Source: Cognatishimia activa (GTDB lineage Bacteria > Pseudomonadota > Alphaproteobacteria > Rhodobacterales > Rhodobacteraceae). Taken from it: a stretch of 64,000 bases of DNA. Numbering within the stretch: the first letter of the stretch is position 1; each line of letters begins with the position of its first letter. The notes beneath the pieces were generated by a model that worked only from the letters and a program-made list of their open reading frames with translations, did not search any database and was not told the origin of the DNA. The stretch is from NCBI RefSeq assembly GCF_026016445.1, contig NZ_CP096147.1:1710501-1774500 (forward strand). Direction: 5' to 3'. The position numbers and the translations under genes are program-made. Positions 53,431-62,259 of this stretch are shown here, piece after piece.

Positions 53431-54018
53431 ATGCGCACAGGCAGCGTCAGCCGCAAGACTGCGGAAACTGAAATCACCGTTGAGATCAATCTCGACGGCA
53501 CAGGAAGCTATGACAACCAGACCGGTGTTGGCTTCTTTGACCACATGCTGGACCAACTGTCGCGCCATTCCCTGATTGATTTCAAAATCCGCGCCAAGGG
53601 CGACTATCACATCGATGATCACCACACGGTCGAAGACACCGGCATCGCGCTGGGTCAGGCTCTGGTGCAAGCGCTCGGTGATAAACGCGGGATCAACCGC
53701 TATGGCGAATGCCACCTGCCGATGGATGACGCGCAGGTGCGTGCTGCTCTGGATCTCTCCGCGCGACCGTTTCTGGTCTGGAACTTGGACATTCCAACCC
53801 AGAAGATCGGCACATTCGATACGGAGTTGGTGCGCGAGTTCTTCACCGCTTTCGCGACCAACGGCGGCATCACCCTGCACATTGATCAGCTGCACGGTGG
53901 CAACAGCCACCACATTGTTGAGGCCGCTTTCAAAGCAGTTGCGCGTGCATTGAGGACCGCAGTGGAAACTGATCCGCGCAAGGCCGGCGATATTCCATCG
54001 ACCAAAGGCGCCCTTTAA
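53431..54018 (+). CDS. hisB: imidazoleglycerol-phosphate dehydratase HisB
   Basis: A monofunctional HisB of 195 residues (no histidinol-phosphatase domain). It performs the sixth step of histidine synthesis using Mn. Metal-binding motifs are [30 protein letters not shown] and [15 protein letters not shown]. It is the first his gene in the window and is followed by a terminator, so it is not in one transcript with hisH. Confidence 0.97.
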   Translation: MRTGSVSRKTAETEITVEINLDGTGSYDNQTGVGFFDHMLDQLSRHSLIDFKIRAKGDYHIDDHHTVEDTGIALGQALVQALGDKRGINRYGECHLPMDDAQVRAALDLSARPFLVWNLDIPTQKIGTFDTELVREFFTAFATNGGITLHIDQLHGGNSHHIVEAAFKAVARALRTAVETDPRKAGDIPSTKGAL

Positions 54019-54039
54019 GGAAGCCAATCCCAGAATTGA

Positions 54040-54069
54040 GAAAGCCCGGCCTTCGCGCCGGGCTTTTTG
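54040..54069 (+). terminator. intrinsic terminator after hisB
   Basis: AAAGCCCGGC-CTTCG-CGCCGGGCTTT type stem followed by TTTTT, 22 bp after the hisB stop. It abuts the stop of the convergent DUF2306 gene and may serve both. Confidence 0.88.
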
Positions 54070-54693
54070 TTAGGCAGGCTGTGCGGCGACACGCCGTCTC
54101 AGCATCCATTCTGCCAAGATCAGATTGGGCACCCAACAGGCCCAGGACACAAGCACATAGGCCAGCTCGAAGCCCAACAGAGGGATACCGATTGGCAGAT
54201 ATATCCTCAGGGTCACTGCGGCCAGCGTTAGTGCCGCAGATCGGATCATCCAGCGACGGTGCTCTGCAATGCGCCTTTGCATGGCCAATTGCACAGCACG
54301 GGCCGTGATTGCGAGCCATAGGATTGCCAGCAGCCCAAAGCCTGCGGCGGCTATGGGGCCCGCCTCGGATGTGATCGCTAAGAGCAAAGCGCTGATGCCT
54401 GCAAGCAGAACCATTACTGCATAGAGACGGCCACCCCAGCGATGCAGACCAGGTCTGCAGCTGCGCAGTCTCTGGCTGAACTGGACCGGCAAAAGAAGCA
54501 AGGCAATCGGAGCAAGGCCAATATGCAGATAGAGGCTGACCGGTCGGGACATAGCGTGATGGACCATATGGGGCATAACCAGCGAAAGTTCCGCGATCAG
54601 AAACCGCAGCGAAGCAATGGCAACCAGCACCGATAAGATCCAGACAATCATCAGGGACCAAGAGGTCTCGATTTTAGAACGGGTGGTAGACAT
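54070..54693 (-). CDS. DUF2306 family membrane protein
   Basis: A polytopic membrane protein of 207 residues with about six helices and the family motif HRWGGRLYAVMVLLAG followed by HRRWMIRSAALTLAAVTLR. The His residues in HIGLAPIALLLLP and HRWGG may bind haem or metal by analogy with related membrane domains; this is not shown. GGAG precedes the ATG. It is divergent from a TetR regulator with three tandem dyads in the 95-bp gap and is its likely target. Confidence 0.82.
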   Translation of the reverse strand: MSTTRSKIETSWSLMIVWILSVLVAIASLRFLIAELSLVMPHMVHHAMSRPVSLYLHIGLAPIALLLLPVQFSQRLRSCRPGLHRWGGRLYAVMVLLAGISALLLAITSEAGPIAAAGFGLLAILWLAITARAVQLAMQRRIAEHRRWMIRSAALTLAAVTLRIYLPIGIPLLGFELAYVLVSWACWVPNLILAEWMLRRRVAAQPA

Positions 54694-54708
54694 GAGGATC
54701 TCCAGTAA

Positions 54709-54769
54709 ACTTGACGATGTAAAGTTAATCTTGACAGTGTAAAATCAAAACAACTTGACGATGTCAAGT
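54709..54769. promoter_or_regulatory. three tandem dyad operators between DUF2306 and TetR genes
   Basis: The consensus is CTTGAC-N3-GTNAAG. Copy 1 is ACTTGACGATGTAAAGT (54709-54725), copy 2 TCTTGACAGTGTAAAAT (54729-54745), copy 3 ACTTGACGATGTCAAGT (54753-54769, a perfect 7+3+7 dyad). Centres are 20 and 24 bp apart, about two helical turns, so dimers would stack on one face. Confidence 0.8.
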
Positions 54770-54788
54770 CTCTTGCTAGTAATGGGCT

Positions 54789-55382
54789 ATGTCAGAGGCG
54801 ACCAAGAAAAAGCACCATCACGGAAATCTGAAAGAAGCGCTGGTACATGCCGGGATCGAGCTGCTTGAAGAAAGCGGCATTGACGGGCTGACCTTACGCA
54901 AATGTGCGGCGCGCGCTGGCGTTTCGCATGCGGCTCCCGCGCATCATTTTGATGGGCTATTGGGGCTCAAGATAGCGATTGCTCAGGAAGGTTTTCTTAT
55001 CTTTTCAAGATACTTAGAGGACGGGCTGGAAGGAATAGATAACCCAAAGGAACGTCTGCGTTCGATCTGTCGTGGTTATTTAGCTTTCGGGTTGGAACAC
55101 CCCGGCCTGTTGAATGTGATCTTTGGCACCGGGCTTGCGGCCCTTGTGCCAGACAATCGTGAAGGCGGCTATGCCTACAACATTCTGCGAGGCGTCTGCG
55201 CACCGTTTATTCCTGAGGGGCAAGATCCTCAGGTAGTGGAAATTCAGGTTTGGTCTCTGATTCATGGGTTCACCATGCTGTATCTGGCGGGAGAATTTGG
55301 GTGCCCGCCCCCACCGATCCAAGATGGCCCTTTTGACCAGGTGGTTACCCTGCTTGATCGTGTTGGAAACCTTAGCTCATAG
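54789..55382 (+). CDS. TetR-family transcriptional regulator
   Basis: A protein of 197 residues with a basic, His-rich N-terminus (KKKHHHGNLKEAL) and a TetR helix-turn-helix (LLEESGIDGLTLRKCAARAGVSHAAPAHHF). The C-terminal ligand domain (FLIFSRYLEDGLEG ... YLAFGLEHPGLLNVIFGTGLA) resembles the WHG-domain subgroup. It probably represses itself and the divergent DUF2306 gene through the three dyads upstream. The ligand is unknown. Confidence 0.88.
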   Translation: MSEATKKKHHHGNLKEALVHAGIELLEESGIDGLTLRKCAARAGVSHAAPAHHFDGLLGLKIAIAQEGFLIFSRYLEDGLEGIDNPKERLRSICRGYLAFGLEHPGLLNVIFGTGLAALVPDNREGGYAYNILRGVCAPFIPEGQDPQVVEIQVWSLIHGFTMLYLAGEFGCPPPPIQDGPFDQVVTLLDRVGNLSS

Positions 55383-55444
55383 CCCTTCTCTCTTGACCCC
55401 GGCACCAATTCGTTTCACTTGAGCATCAAGCGAAAGGACTGACC

Positions 55445-56083
55445 ATGCTGACAGCGATCATCGACTATGAAAGCGGCAACTTGCATTCCGCAGAAAAGGC
55501 TTTTCAGCGGATGGCCGAAGAAGTCGATGCCGGTGAGGTTGTTGTCACTTCCGATGCCGATGTTGTGGCCAAGGCAGACCGGCTGGTGCTACCCGGTGAT
55601 GGTGCTTTCCCAGCCTGCGCCGCTGAATTGCGTGGCCACAAAGGCATCTATGACGCCATGGTAGAAGCGGTCGAACAAAATGGCCGCCCTTTCCTTGGCA
55701 TTTGCGTCGGCATGCAATTGATGGCGACCACTGGCCGTGAATACGAAGATACAAATGGTCTGGATTGGGTCAGCGGCGAGGTCGTTAAGATCCAGCCGAG
55801 TGACCCCCGCCTGAAAGTGCCGCATATGGGGTGGAATGATCTGGTGATCGACCAGCCTCACGCCCTGCTTGACGGTGTTGAAAGCGGACAGCACGTGTAT
55901 TTTGTACACAGCTACCATTTTCAGGTCACCAACCCTGCTGAGCGCATCGCCCACGTGGATTATGCGGGTGACATCACAGCCATCATTGGACGTGACACAA
56001 TGGTTGGCATGCAATTCCACCCGGAAAAAAGCCAGCATGTCGGTCTGCGCATGATTAGCAACTTCCTGCGCTGGAAGCCCTGA
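55445..56083 (+). CDS. hisH: imidazole glycerol phosphate synthase subunit HisH
   Basis: The class I glutamine amidotransferase subunit of 212 residues. The catalytic Cys is in LGICVGMQLM, and His and Glu are in QFHPEKSQ. It passes ammonia to HisF. AAAGGACTG lies about 6 bases before the ATG. It should form a complex with the HisF encoded at 59360. Confidence 0.97.
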   Translation: MLTAIIDYESGNLHSAEKAFQRMAEEVDAGEVVVTSDADVVAKADRLVLPGDGAFPACAAELRGHKGIYDAMVEAVEQNGRPFLGICVGMQLMATTGREYEDTNGLDWVSGEVVKIQPSDPRLKVPHMGWNDLVIDQPHALLDGVESGQHVYFVHSYHFQVTNPAERIAHVDYAGDITAIIGRDTMVGMQFHPEKSQHVGLRMISNFLRWKP

Positions 56084-56100
56084 GCTGCCGTTCGTTCCCT

Positions 56101-56352
56101 GTGCACGTCCGACTTGAGAAATTCAATCATAACCGCAGGCAAAAGCGGTACTACGCGCTACGTCTCAACCAGACGCTTTTTGGCGAGTGGTGTCTGGTGC
56201 GCGAATGGGGTGTGATTGGCGGTGCGGCGCAAGAAAAACGTGACTATCTGGCCGAAGCCCCCGCTGCAGAAAAAGAGCTTGAACGCCTGAAAGCGGCCAA
56301 GCTCAAAGGGGGATATGCTGTTATCCCCGTGCAATTGGGCATGTTTGGCTGA
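56101..56352 (+). CDS. WGR domain protein
   Basis: A stand-alone WGR domain of 83 residues starting at a GTG: RLEKFNHNRRQKRYYALRLNQTLFGEW, then VREWGVIGG and a C-terminal helix. WGR domains bind nucleic acids in PARPs and MolR-like proteins; the role of single-domain versions is unclear. It is 17 bp after hisH on the same strand and converges on the DUF2147 gene with 4 bp between stops. No ribosome-binding site is evident, so translation may depend on hisH. Confidence 0.8.
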   Translation: MHVRLEKFNHNRRQKRYYALRLNQTLFGEWCLVREWGVIGGAAQEKRDYLAEAPAAEKELERLKAAKLKGGYAVIPVQLGMFG

Positions 56353-56356
56353 GCCC

Positions 56357-56752
56357 TTAGTTCACGCGTGTCCAAGTCTGGCCGCGGCAGATTGCACCGC
56401 CTGCGACACAGCCTTTAACGGTCAGCTTATTCCCACTCAGAGACATCTTGGACTTATAAGTTTTGTCCTTGTCTGGCGCCCAGATCTTACCGCCGCCATA
56501 GCTGCCATCCCCTTGGGATTTCATATCCCAGATCATGCGTTTACCAGTGTGCTCATAGTCAGAGCTCACGCTGCCTTCCGCATCGAAGGCCTTGTCGATA
56601 GAGCCACAAAGCGCGTCTCCGCAGGGTGCCATCTTTACATGTAGATAGCCGCCCGTGTCTCCGGCTTCGGTTTTCCAGGTCCCCGCTGCTGCGTCAGCGA
56701 GCGCAATTGAAGCTGTCAGGCTCAGAGCCCCTGCAAGCAAAGCAGTTTTCAT
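56357..56752 (-). CDS. DUF2147 family secreted protein
   Basis: A protein of 131 residues with a signal peptide (ALLAGALSLTASIALADA) and the DUF2147 domain: GTWKTEAGDTGGYLHVKMAPCGDALCGSI, RMIWDMKSQGDGSYGGGKIWAPDKDKTYKSKMSL and VKGCVAGGAICRGQTW. Four Cys could form two disulphides in the periplasm. AAAGGGAG precedes the ATG at 56752. It is a single gene inserted between hisH and hisA on the opposite strand. Confidence 0.85.
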   Translation of the reverse strand: MKTALLAGALSLTASIALADAAAGTWKTEAGDTGGYLHVKMAPCGDALCGSIDKAFDAEGSVSSDYEHTGKRMIWDMKSQGDGSYGGGKIWAPDKDKTYKSKMSLSGNKLTVKGCVAGGAICRGQTWTRVN

Positions 56753-56897
56753 AAGTTCACTCCCTTTTTGCGAAGCAGCCTGACGCAGGCCACCGGCTTC
56801 GATCAAGAATGACTTGGGGTCAGGTTGCCATTTGCGCGAGGTCATGCATAAGGGCAGCCAGTGGGAAAAAACCGACGATAGACCAAAGGAAACTGCC

Positions 56898-57620
56898 ATG
56901 ATCCTCTACCCTGCAATTGACCTGAAAGACGGCCAGGCCGTGCGCCTGCTGCATGGGGATATGGATAAGACCACTGTCTTTAACGACAACCCGGCTGCGC
57001 AGGCGTTGGAATTTGTGAAAGCAGGCTGTGATTGGCTTCACTTGGTTGACCTGAACGGCGCTTTTGCTGGCGAGCCTGTGAATGCCGCTCCGGTTGAAGA
57101 AATTCTGAAGCAGACCAAAGTGCCAGCTCAATTGGGTGGTGGCATTCGCGATATGGCAACAATCGAACGTTGGATCGACAAAGGTCTTGCACGTGTGATC
57201 CTCGGCACCGTTGCGGTGGAGAATCCTGATCTGGTGCGCGAAGCAGCGAAGGAATTCCCCGGTAAAGTCGCCGTTGGCATCGACGCGCGGAATGGCAAGG
57301 TCGCAACCAAAGGCTGGGCGGAAGAGACCGATGTGATGGTCACCGATCTCGCCAAGTCATTTGAAGACGCAGGCGTCGCTGCAATCATCTACACCGACAT
57401 CATGCGCGATGGCGCGATGAAGGGCCCGAATGTGCAGGCAACAGCTGATCTGGCGAATGCGGTTTCGATTCCTGTGATCGCCTCTGGTGGGGTGTCCTCA
57501 CTGGAAGATTTGCGGGCTTTGAAATCCTGCGGAGCAAAGCTGAACGGCGCAATTTCAGGCCGCGCGCTTTATGATGGGGCGATTGATCTGGCCGAGGCGC
57601 TCACTGTTCTGAAATCCTAA
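56898..57620 (+). CDS. hisA: phosphoribosylformimino-5-aminoimidazole carboxamide ribotide isomerase HisA
   Basis: A TIM-barrel isomerase of 240 residues, fourth step of histidine synthesis. Catalytic Asp residues are in [17 protein letters not shown] and [12 protein letters not shown]; phosphate-binding loops are GGGIRD and ASGGVSS. AAAGGAA lies before the ATG at 56898. A terminator follows it. Confidence 0.97.
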   Translation: MILYPAIDLKDGQAVRLLHGDMDKTTVFNDNPAAQALEFVKAGCDWLHLVDLNGAFAGEPVNAAPVEEILKQTKVPAQLGGGIRDMATIERWIDKGLARVILGTVAVENPDLVREAAKEFPGKVAVGIDARNGKVATKGWAEETDVMVTDLAKSFEDAGVAAIIYTDIMRDGAMKGPNVQATADLANAVSIPVIASGGVSSLEDLRALKSCGAKLNGAISGRALYDGAIDLAEALTVLKS

Positions 57621-57625
57621 AAGAT

Positions 57626-57652
57626 TGGGCGCCTCAGGCGCCCATATTTTCT
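57626..57652 (+). terminator. terminator after hisA
   Basis: TGGGCGCC-TCA-GGCGCCCA is a perfect eight-base stem followed by TATTTTCT, 5 bp after the hisA stop. It lies between convergent genes and may act on both. Confidence 0.75.
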
Positions 57653-57661
57653 TTCAGCCAT

Positions 57662-58048
57662 TTACTTCTCAAGTTCAGCAACCGCGTTGTCAAAAGCGCG
57701 GGTTTCCACAAGCGCCTGCGCAATTTCGACAGGGACACCTCTTGTGATCATACGTTGGAACAAAATTTTTGCGGTCTCAGTGCCCTTTTCCACCTTATAG
57801 GGCTTCTGCGCATTCAGGGCTTCTCGGAACGCAAGACTGTTGTCCCGCGTTGTCATTTCAAAAGTCCAACTCTCATAGCCCGGACAATCCACAAGGATGT
57901 CAGAAAAGGCCGTGTCTTGTTGAGCTTTCGTGACCTTATAAGCCAGCTCCAAAAGACGACATTCTGATGTGACAGCGCTGGTCGCAGATGCCGCTTGTGC
58001 CGCGATCACAATACCCGTGGCACACCATAAAATTCTCGAACGAAACAT
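57662..58048 (-). CDS. small secreted protein of unknown function
   Basis: A protein of 128 residues with a signal peptide (ILWCATGIVIAAQAASATSA). The mature part has two Cys (SECRLLELA and LVDCPGYESW), likely a disulphide, and a helical C-terminus (AQKPYKVEKGTETAKILFQRMITRG). I do not recognise a family. GGAGG precedes the ATG at 58048. It is a single gene between hisA and hisF. Confidence 0.65.
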   Translation of the reverse strand: MFRSRILWCATGIVIAAQAASATSAVTSECRLLELAYKVTKAQQDTAFSDILVDCPGYESWTFEMTTRDNSLAFREALNAQKPYKVEKGTETAKILFQRMITRGVPVEIAQALVETRAFDNAVAELEK

Positions 58049-58217
58049 AATAAAACCTCCCACAAAATATGGGATTTCTTAACCCGTTCTTAATTTCTGG
58101 CAAGCGGGGGAATGTGACCATTTTGGGGCATTTTGCATGCGACAAACGCGCCCGGTTGCTTGAAGATTTTGCTACTCCCCCCAAGGTGTAGTGGAGGACA
58201 TTTGAAAGGATTCGCGC

Positions 58218-58703
58218 ATGGTCCAGAAGGTCAGAAAAATTCCACTCCCTGAAAGCAGCGCATTGCATGACCGCATTCAAGACGGAGACTTCATCGACTG
58301 CTTCGCAACCGATGCTCAGATCTCTCCACGCCAAGCAGCAGGCGTCATTGTCGACTTTCCAATCTGGGGAAAATGGCTGGTGAAACTCCGTGGGATTGTC
58401 ACGGCACCTTTTGGATTAGATCAGGACGGCCCCGACGCCGAGGACAAACTCGGCCCCTTCCCTGTTGAAAGTGAAACAGACCATGAGATCATTGCGGGTT
58501 TTGACGACAAGCATCTCGATTTCAGAGTGTCGGTAATCTGTGAAAACGGCCAGCTTTCTCTCGCGACCTGGGTGCATCCTCACAACATTGGTGGGCGTCT
58601 TTATCTGGCACTTATCATGCCGTTTCACATCTTGATTGCCCGAAACGGTGTGGCAAGGGCTGCTCTTGCTGGCAATCGGCCACCTGTCCCATCCGCATCT
58701 TGA
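58218..58703 (+). CDS. DUF2867 domain protein
   Basis: A soluble protein of 161 residues resembling DUF2867, with DCFATDAQISPRQAAGVIVDFPIWGKWLVKLRG, SETDHEIIAGFDDKHLDFRVSV and a C-terminal HPHNIGGRLYLALIMPFHILIAR. AAAGGA lies about 8 bases before the ATG. The function of the family is unknown. It converges on the DUF302 gene. Confidence 0.75.
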   Translation: MVQKVRKIPLPESSALHDRIQDGDFIDCFATDAQISPRQAAGVIVDFPIWGKWLVKLRGIVTAPFGLDQDGPDAEDKLGPFPVESETDHEIIAGFDDKHLDFRVSVICENGQLSLATWVHPHNIGGRLYLALIMPFHILIARNGVARAALAGNRPPVPSAS

Positions 58704-58745
58704 TGGTCGGCTTTCCGCACTTCAGAGCGCGGAAAACCTCTTGGA

Positions 58746-59189
58746 TTATTCAGCGGCTGCGGCGGTCAGCTTGCCTAACGCACCTTTCATTATGGCAATG
58801 AAGGGCGCTTCTCGATCGATGCCCAGACTCACTAATCTTGTAGTGGGGTCTTCATAGGTCAAATACACCGTCCCATCCTCGGCCTCATAGGCCAAGACTT
58901 TCAATGGCAAATAGAGACCCGCTTGGATATTTGCCTGCATGGCTGGAGTACCGATTTTCGGGTTCCCGAAAACCAGCAATTCGGCATCGGCCAATTCTTC
59001 TCCGATTTTCTTTGCGCCTCCGGCGTGGTCAACACGAGCAAAGACCGTGGTCCCTGCATTTTCAACGGCGGCTTCAAGGGCATCGATTGTTTCCGATACG
59101 GATTTGTTGCTGATAACTGAGATCAGCTCTGCAGCGGCGGGTAGACTGGACGACATGGCGATGGCTCCGGCAATAAGTAGACGTTTCAT
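58746..59189 (-). CDS. DUF302 family secreted protein
   Basis: A protein of 147 residues with a signal peptide (LLIAGAIAMSSSLPAAAE) and a DUF302 domain: SVSETIDALEAAVENAGTTVFARVDHAGGAKKIG, LLVFGNPKIGTPAMQANIQAGLYLPLKVLAYE and TYEDPTTRL. DUF302 folds like a small swapped-hairpin domain and is of unknown function. GGGAGAG precedes the ATG at 59189. It is a single gene on the strand opposite to hisF. Confidence 0.85.
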   Translation of the reverse strand: MKRLLIAGAIAMSSSLPAAAELISVISNKSVSETIDALEAAVENAGTTVFARVDHAGGAKKIGEELADAELLVFGNPKIGTPAMQANIQAGLYLPLKVLAYEAEDGTVYLTYEDPTTRLVSLGIDREAPFIAIMKGALGKLTAAAAE

Positions 59190-59359
59190 AATGTCTCTCT
59201 CCCAATGGGTACCTACGCAGTCATTCACGATAGGCACGTGACAATTGGCCAATCACAAATAGTCGACCGCAAAAAAACGGCAGGCTTTGGCCGTGACGCG
59301 CGATCCTCGCCTTGGCGCAGCGGGGAAAACCAAGTATGAGACCGCCAAGAGGTGCCAAG

Positions 59360-60157
59360 ATGTTGAAAACCCGCCTGATCCCTTGTCTGGACGTTGCTGA
59401 TGGCCGTGTGGTCAAAGGTGTGAACTTTGTTGGCCTGCGCGACGCGGGCGACCCTGTCGAAGCGGCTCGTGCCTATGATGCGGCCGGTGCTGACGAGATC
59501 TGTTTTCTCGACATCCATGCCACCCATGAAAACCGTGGCACCATGTTTGACATGGTACGTCGCACAGCGGAGCAATGCTTTGTTCCTCTGACAGTTGGTG
59601 GCGGCGTGCGTACGAAGGACGACGTGCGCGCACTTTTGCTGTCGGGTGCGGACAAAGTAAGCTTTAACTCTGCCGCAGTGGCCCGCCCTAACGTGATCGC
59701 TGAATCGGCAGATCAGTTTGGCAGCCAATGTATTGTCTGCGCGATTGATGCCAAAACCGTTGGCCATGACGACGAAGGCGAGCCAAACAAATGGGGTATC
59801 TTCACCCACGGTGGCCGCAAAGAGGCGCTTGATGGCGAAGGTAACCCGATTGATGCGGTGGAGTTTGCAAAACTCGTCGCCTCTAAAGGCGCGGGTGAAA
59901 TCCTGCTGACCAGTATGGATCGTGATGGCACTAAGTCGGGCTTCAACCTGCCCCTGACCAAAGCCATTTCGGATGCCGTGGATATCCCGGTGATCGCCTC
60001 TGGCGGGGTTGGCAACCTGGATCACCTCGTCGAAGGCGTGACCATAGGCGGAGCCTCTGCCGTGCTGGCCGCCTCGATTTTTCACTTCGGTGAATATACG
60101 GTGCAGGAAGCGAAAGAGCACATGATTGCCAATGGCATTCCAATGCGTCTGGTGTGA
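59360..60157 (+). CDS. hisF: imidazole glycerol phosphate synthase subunit HisF
   Basis: The TIM-barrel cyclase of 265 residues that partners HisH. Catalytic Asp residues are in [16 protein letters not shown] and [12 protein letters not shown]; phosphate loops are VGGGVR and ASGGVG. It is about ten residues longer than the common length owing to the segment around [20 protein letters not shown] lies before the ATG at 59360. It is 10 bp from hisE. Confidence 0.97.
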   Translation: MLKTRLIPCLDVADGRVVKGVNFVGLRDAGDPVEAARAYDAAGADEICFLDIHATHENRGTMFDMVRRTAEQCFVPLTVGGGVRTKDDVRALLLSGADKVSFNSAAVARPNVIAESADQFGSQCIVCAIDAKTVGHDDEGEPNKWGIFTHGGRKEALDGEGNPIDAVEFAKLVASKGAGEILLTSMDRDGTKSGFNLPLTKAISDAVDIPVIASGGVGNLDHLVEGVTIGGASAVLAASIFHFGEYTVQEAKEHMIANGIPMRLV

Positions 60158-60167
60158 GGGCTGGTAG

Positions 60168-60482
60168 ATGAACACTCTGAACGATCTTGCCGCGACCATC
60201 GCAGAGCGCGCGAAAGCCGATCCTGACAGCAGCTGGACCGCAAAACTTCTGGCCAAAGGTCCAGAAAAATGCGCTGAAAAATTTGGCGAAGAGGCGATTG
60301 AGGCCATCATCGAAGCCATAAAAAATGACCGCGAAGGCCTGATCAGCGAAAGCGCTGACGTGCTGTTTCACCTCTTGGTCATGCTGCAGTCGCGTGGCGT
60401 GGCGCTGGAAGAGGTTTTGGCTGAACTGGCGCGCCGTCAGGGCACAAGCGGCATCGCGGAAAAAGCCAGCCGAAAAGGCTAG
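60168..60482 (+). CDS. hisE: phosphoribosyl-ATP pyrophosphatase HisE
   Basis: An all-helical MazG-like pyrophosphatase of 104 residues, second step of histidine synthesis. Metal-binding [19 protein letters not shown] and [19 protein letters not shown] are clear. It is not fused to HisI, which must lie elsewhere. The stop overlaps that of the convergent CoA-binding gene by four bases. Confidence 0.96.
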   Translation: MNTLNDLAATIAERAKADPDSSWTAKLLAKGPEKCAEKFGEEAIEAIIEAIKNDREGLISESADVLFHLLVMLQSRGVALEEVLAELARRQGTSGIAEKASRKG

Positions 60483-60907
60483 CTTGTTCGGCCCAATCTC
60501 GGAAATTCGATCATTGGGCAACGGTTTATTATCACAGTCAATCCTGCAGCCTCGGCTTTCTGAGCCGCGGCCTCGTCTATGACGCCCAATTGTGTCCAGA
60601 CGGTCTGCAAATCTGGAAGATGCGCCAAGGCATCCTCGACAACCCCCATCAAAGCATCCGATTTGCGGAATACATCTATCATATCAACAGGTTCATCGAT
60701 TTCTTCCAGAGAGGCGCGGATGGTTGTGCCAAACATTTCTTTGCCCGCGTGCCCCGGATTCACCGGGATCACTCGATAGCCCTGCTCATGCAGGAACTGC
60801 GCCACATAATGGCTGGCGCGCGCTGGATTCATTGAAAACCCGACCACGGCAATTGTTTTTGCGCGATCAAAGACCTGATTAAGCAGCTCATCGGAATATT
60901 GTGTCAT
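60479..60907 (-). CDS. CoA-binding domain protein (YccU-like)
   Basis: A Rossmann-fold protein of 142 residues: [50 protein letters not shown] and [21 protein letters not shown], ending in [12 protein letters not shown]. YccU-type proteins bind CoA, but their role is not established. It converges on hisE with a four-base overlap and is divergent from the DUF1203 gene. Confidence 0.88.
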   Translation of the reverse strand: MTQYSDELLNQVFDRAKTIAVVGFSMNPARASHYVAQFLHEQGYRVIPVNPGHAGKEMFGTTIRASLEEIDEPVDMIDVFRKSDALMGVVEDALAHLPDLQTVWTQLGVIDEAAAQKAEAAGLTVIINRCPMIEFPRLGRTS

Positions 60908-61053
60908 GCCCCAACATTTGGGTGTTCAGAACGGAATGAAAAGAGCAACCCCACGTCTCAATCCTAGAATTCGCGATGAAAGCGCAGGAAGCGGGTCGTC
61001 TTAGAGCTTGCGGAAACGCAGTTTGAGGTAAAACATGATCAGGAGAGTTCGGA

Positions 61054-61533
61054 ATGGACATTCAATTCAAAGCGCTTCCCGCCCGCGACTTCAAACATCT
61101 CTTTACACTTACAGATCAGGAGCTGGCTGCACAGCAGGCCAAACGTATGACGGTGACCGACTGCCCCGGTGCGCCCTGCCGCGTTAGCATGGTGGATGCA
61201 GAAGTTGGTGAGACCGTCATTCTGCTGAACCACACGCATCTGAACGCAGATAGCCCCTTTCAAGCGCGCCACGCTATATATGTGCGTGAAAATGCCGAGG
61301 AGGCTCACTTTGAAGTCAATGAAGTCCCAGAATTACTGCGCTCGCGCATGATATCTCTGCGCTTCTTTGATGCGGATCACATGATGATTGATGCGGATCT
61401 GGCAGTGGGGGATCAGCTCCTAGAGTTTCTTTCCAAAGCCTTTGATAATCCTGAGGTTGCCTACGCTCATATGCACTACGCCAAACCCGGCTGTTTCGCT
61501 GCTTCGGTTCATCGGGCGGATAGCACAAACTAA
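61054..61533 (+). CDS. DUF1203 family protein
   Basis: A soluble protein of 159 residues: FKALPARDFKHLFTLTDQELAAQQAKRM, PCRVSMVDAEVGETVILLNHTHLNADSPFQARHAIYV and a C-terminal AYAHMHYAKPGCFAASVHR. Clustered His and Cys are conserved in the family, whose function is unknown. GGAGAG lies about 6 bases before the ATG. Confidence 0.85.
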   Translation: MDIQFKALPARDFKHLFTLTDQELAAQQAKRMTVTDCPGAPCRVSMVDAEVGETVILLNHTHLNADSPFQARHAIYVRENAEEAHFEVNEVPELLRSRMISLRFFDADHMMIDADLAVGDQLLEFLSKAFDNPEVAYAHMHYAKPGCFAASVHRADSTN

Positions 61534-61560
61534 AAAAGCGCCCGGAAAATATCCGGGCGC
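61532..61560 (-). terminator. terminator for leftward transcription
   Basis: GCGCCCGGA and TCCGGGCGC flank a five-base loop. The T run (TTTTTT) is on the minus strand, so it would stop transcription from the YHS gene about 140 bp to the right and shield the DUF1203 gene. Confidence 0.7.
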
Positions 61561-61702
61561 AGTGCGGAACGAGGGACAGTGAAATGAAGGCAAGAGTTCC
61601 GGTCTTGCCCTCATGAATAAGAGATATGACGAAATTCTCGTCTTTCCAGAGGATGTAAGAAAATTGTGAACAATGCCTTAATCCTCGACACTTACCCGTG
61701 AT

Positions 61703-62161
61703 TCAGGCCTCTAGAACCGCAGGCCAATTGGCATCAGCACGGGCGACAAATCCAGGAATATCTTTGCGCCACTTGGCGCGCACGGATTTGTTGAAATTCA
61801 GGTAAAGCTTGCCGTCATGCAGCGTCCAGGCGTCGGCGTCGGTTTTTGCGGTGGCACCATGGGCGACAGCAAAGGCGCACCACCCGCCATATTGAGGCGC
61901 ATAGGCTTCTGGGTTGGCGGTGAAATCAGTAAGGTTTTCAGCAGAGGCAAAATGCCATTCTGCGCCCTTCCAATTGGTCTTGTATGCGGCATCACCCTTC
62001 ACATGGGTTTCCTGTTTGAAAAAGGCCACGGTGTCATAGCCTTTGATGGCCACGCCATTTGGTGCATAGATTTCGGCGGTTTTTGCAAAAGCTGGGGATG
62101 CTAGAGACAGCGCCGCCGGGGTTGCGGCTGCGGCGATGAGAAATGAACGACGGTTCAGCAT
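61703..62161 (-). CDS. YHS domain protein with Tat-type signal
   Basis: A protein of 152 residues exported by a probable Tat signal (NRRSFLIAAAATPAALSLASPAFA). The YHS-like region is YAPNGVAIKGYDTVAFFKQ, WHFASAENLTDFTANPEAYAPQYGGWCAFAV. YHS domains are associated with copper or other metal enzymes. A C-terminal region (YLNFNKSVRAKWRKDIPGFVARADANWPAV) completes the common stand-alone form. It is a single-gene unit. Confidence 0.88.
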   Translation of the reverse strand: MLNRRSFLIAAAATPAALSLASPAFAKTAEIYAPNGVAIKGYDTVAFFKQETHVKGDAAYKTNWKGAEWHFASAENLTDFTANPEAYAPQYGGWCAFAVAHGATAKTDADAWTLHDGKLYLNFNKSVRAKWRKDIPGFVARADANWPAVLEA

Positions 62162-62259
62162 TGTGGGCTCCGGTTTAAATGAACTGACCCAAGACTATGC
62201 AAAAATTAGAATTCCCCTAGAGGGGGTGACGACTTTGTGAGCGCCTGTCAGCAAATGTT

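Noticed and set aside
53314..54661. Two long frames opposite hisB and out of frame with the DUF2306 gene
   Set aside because: Both overlap recognised genes and have shadow-type composition.
59225..60319. 364-codon open frame opposite hisF and hisE
   Set aside because: Antisense shadow of two conserved his genes.
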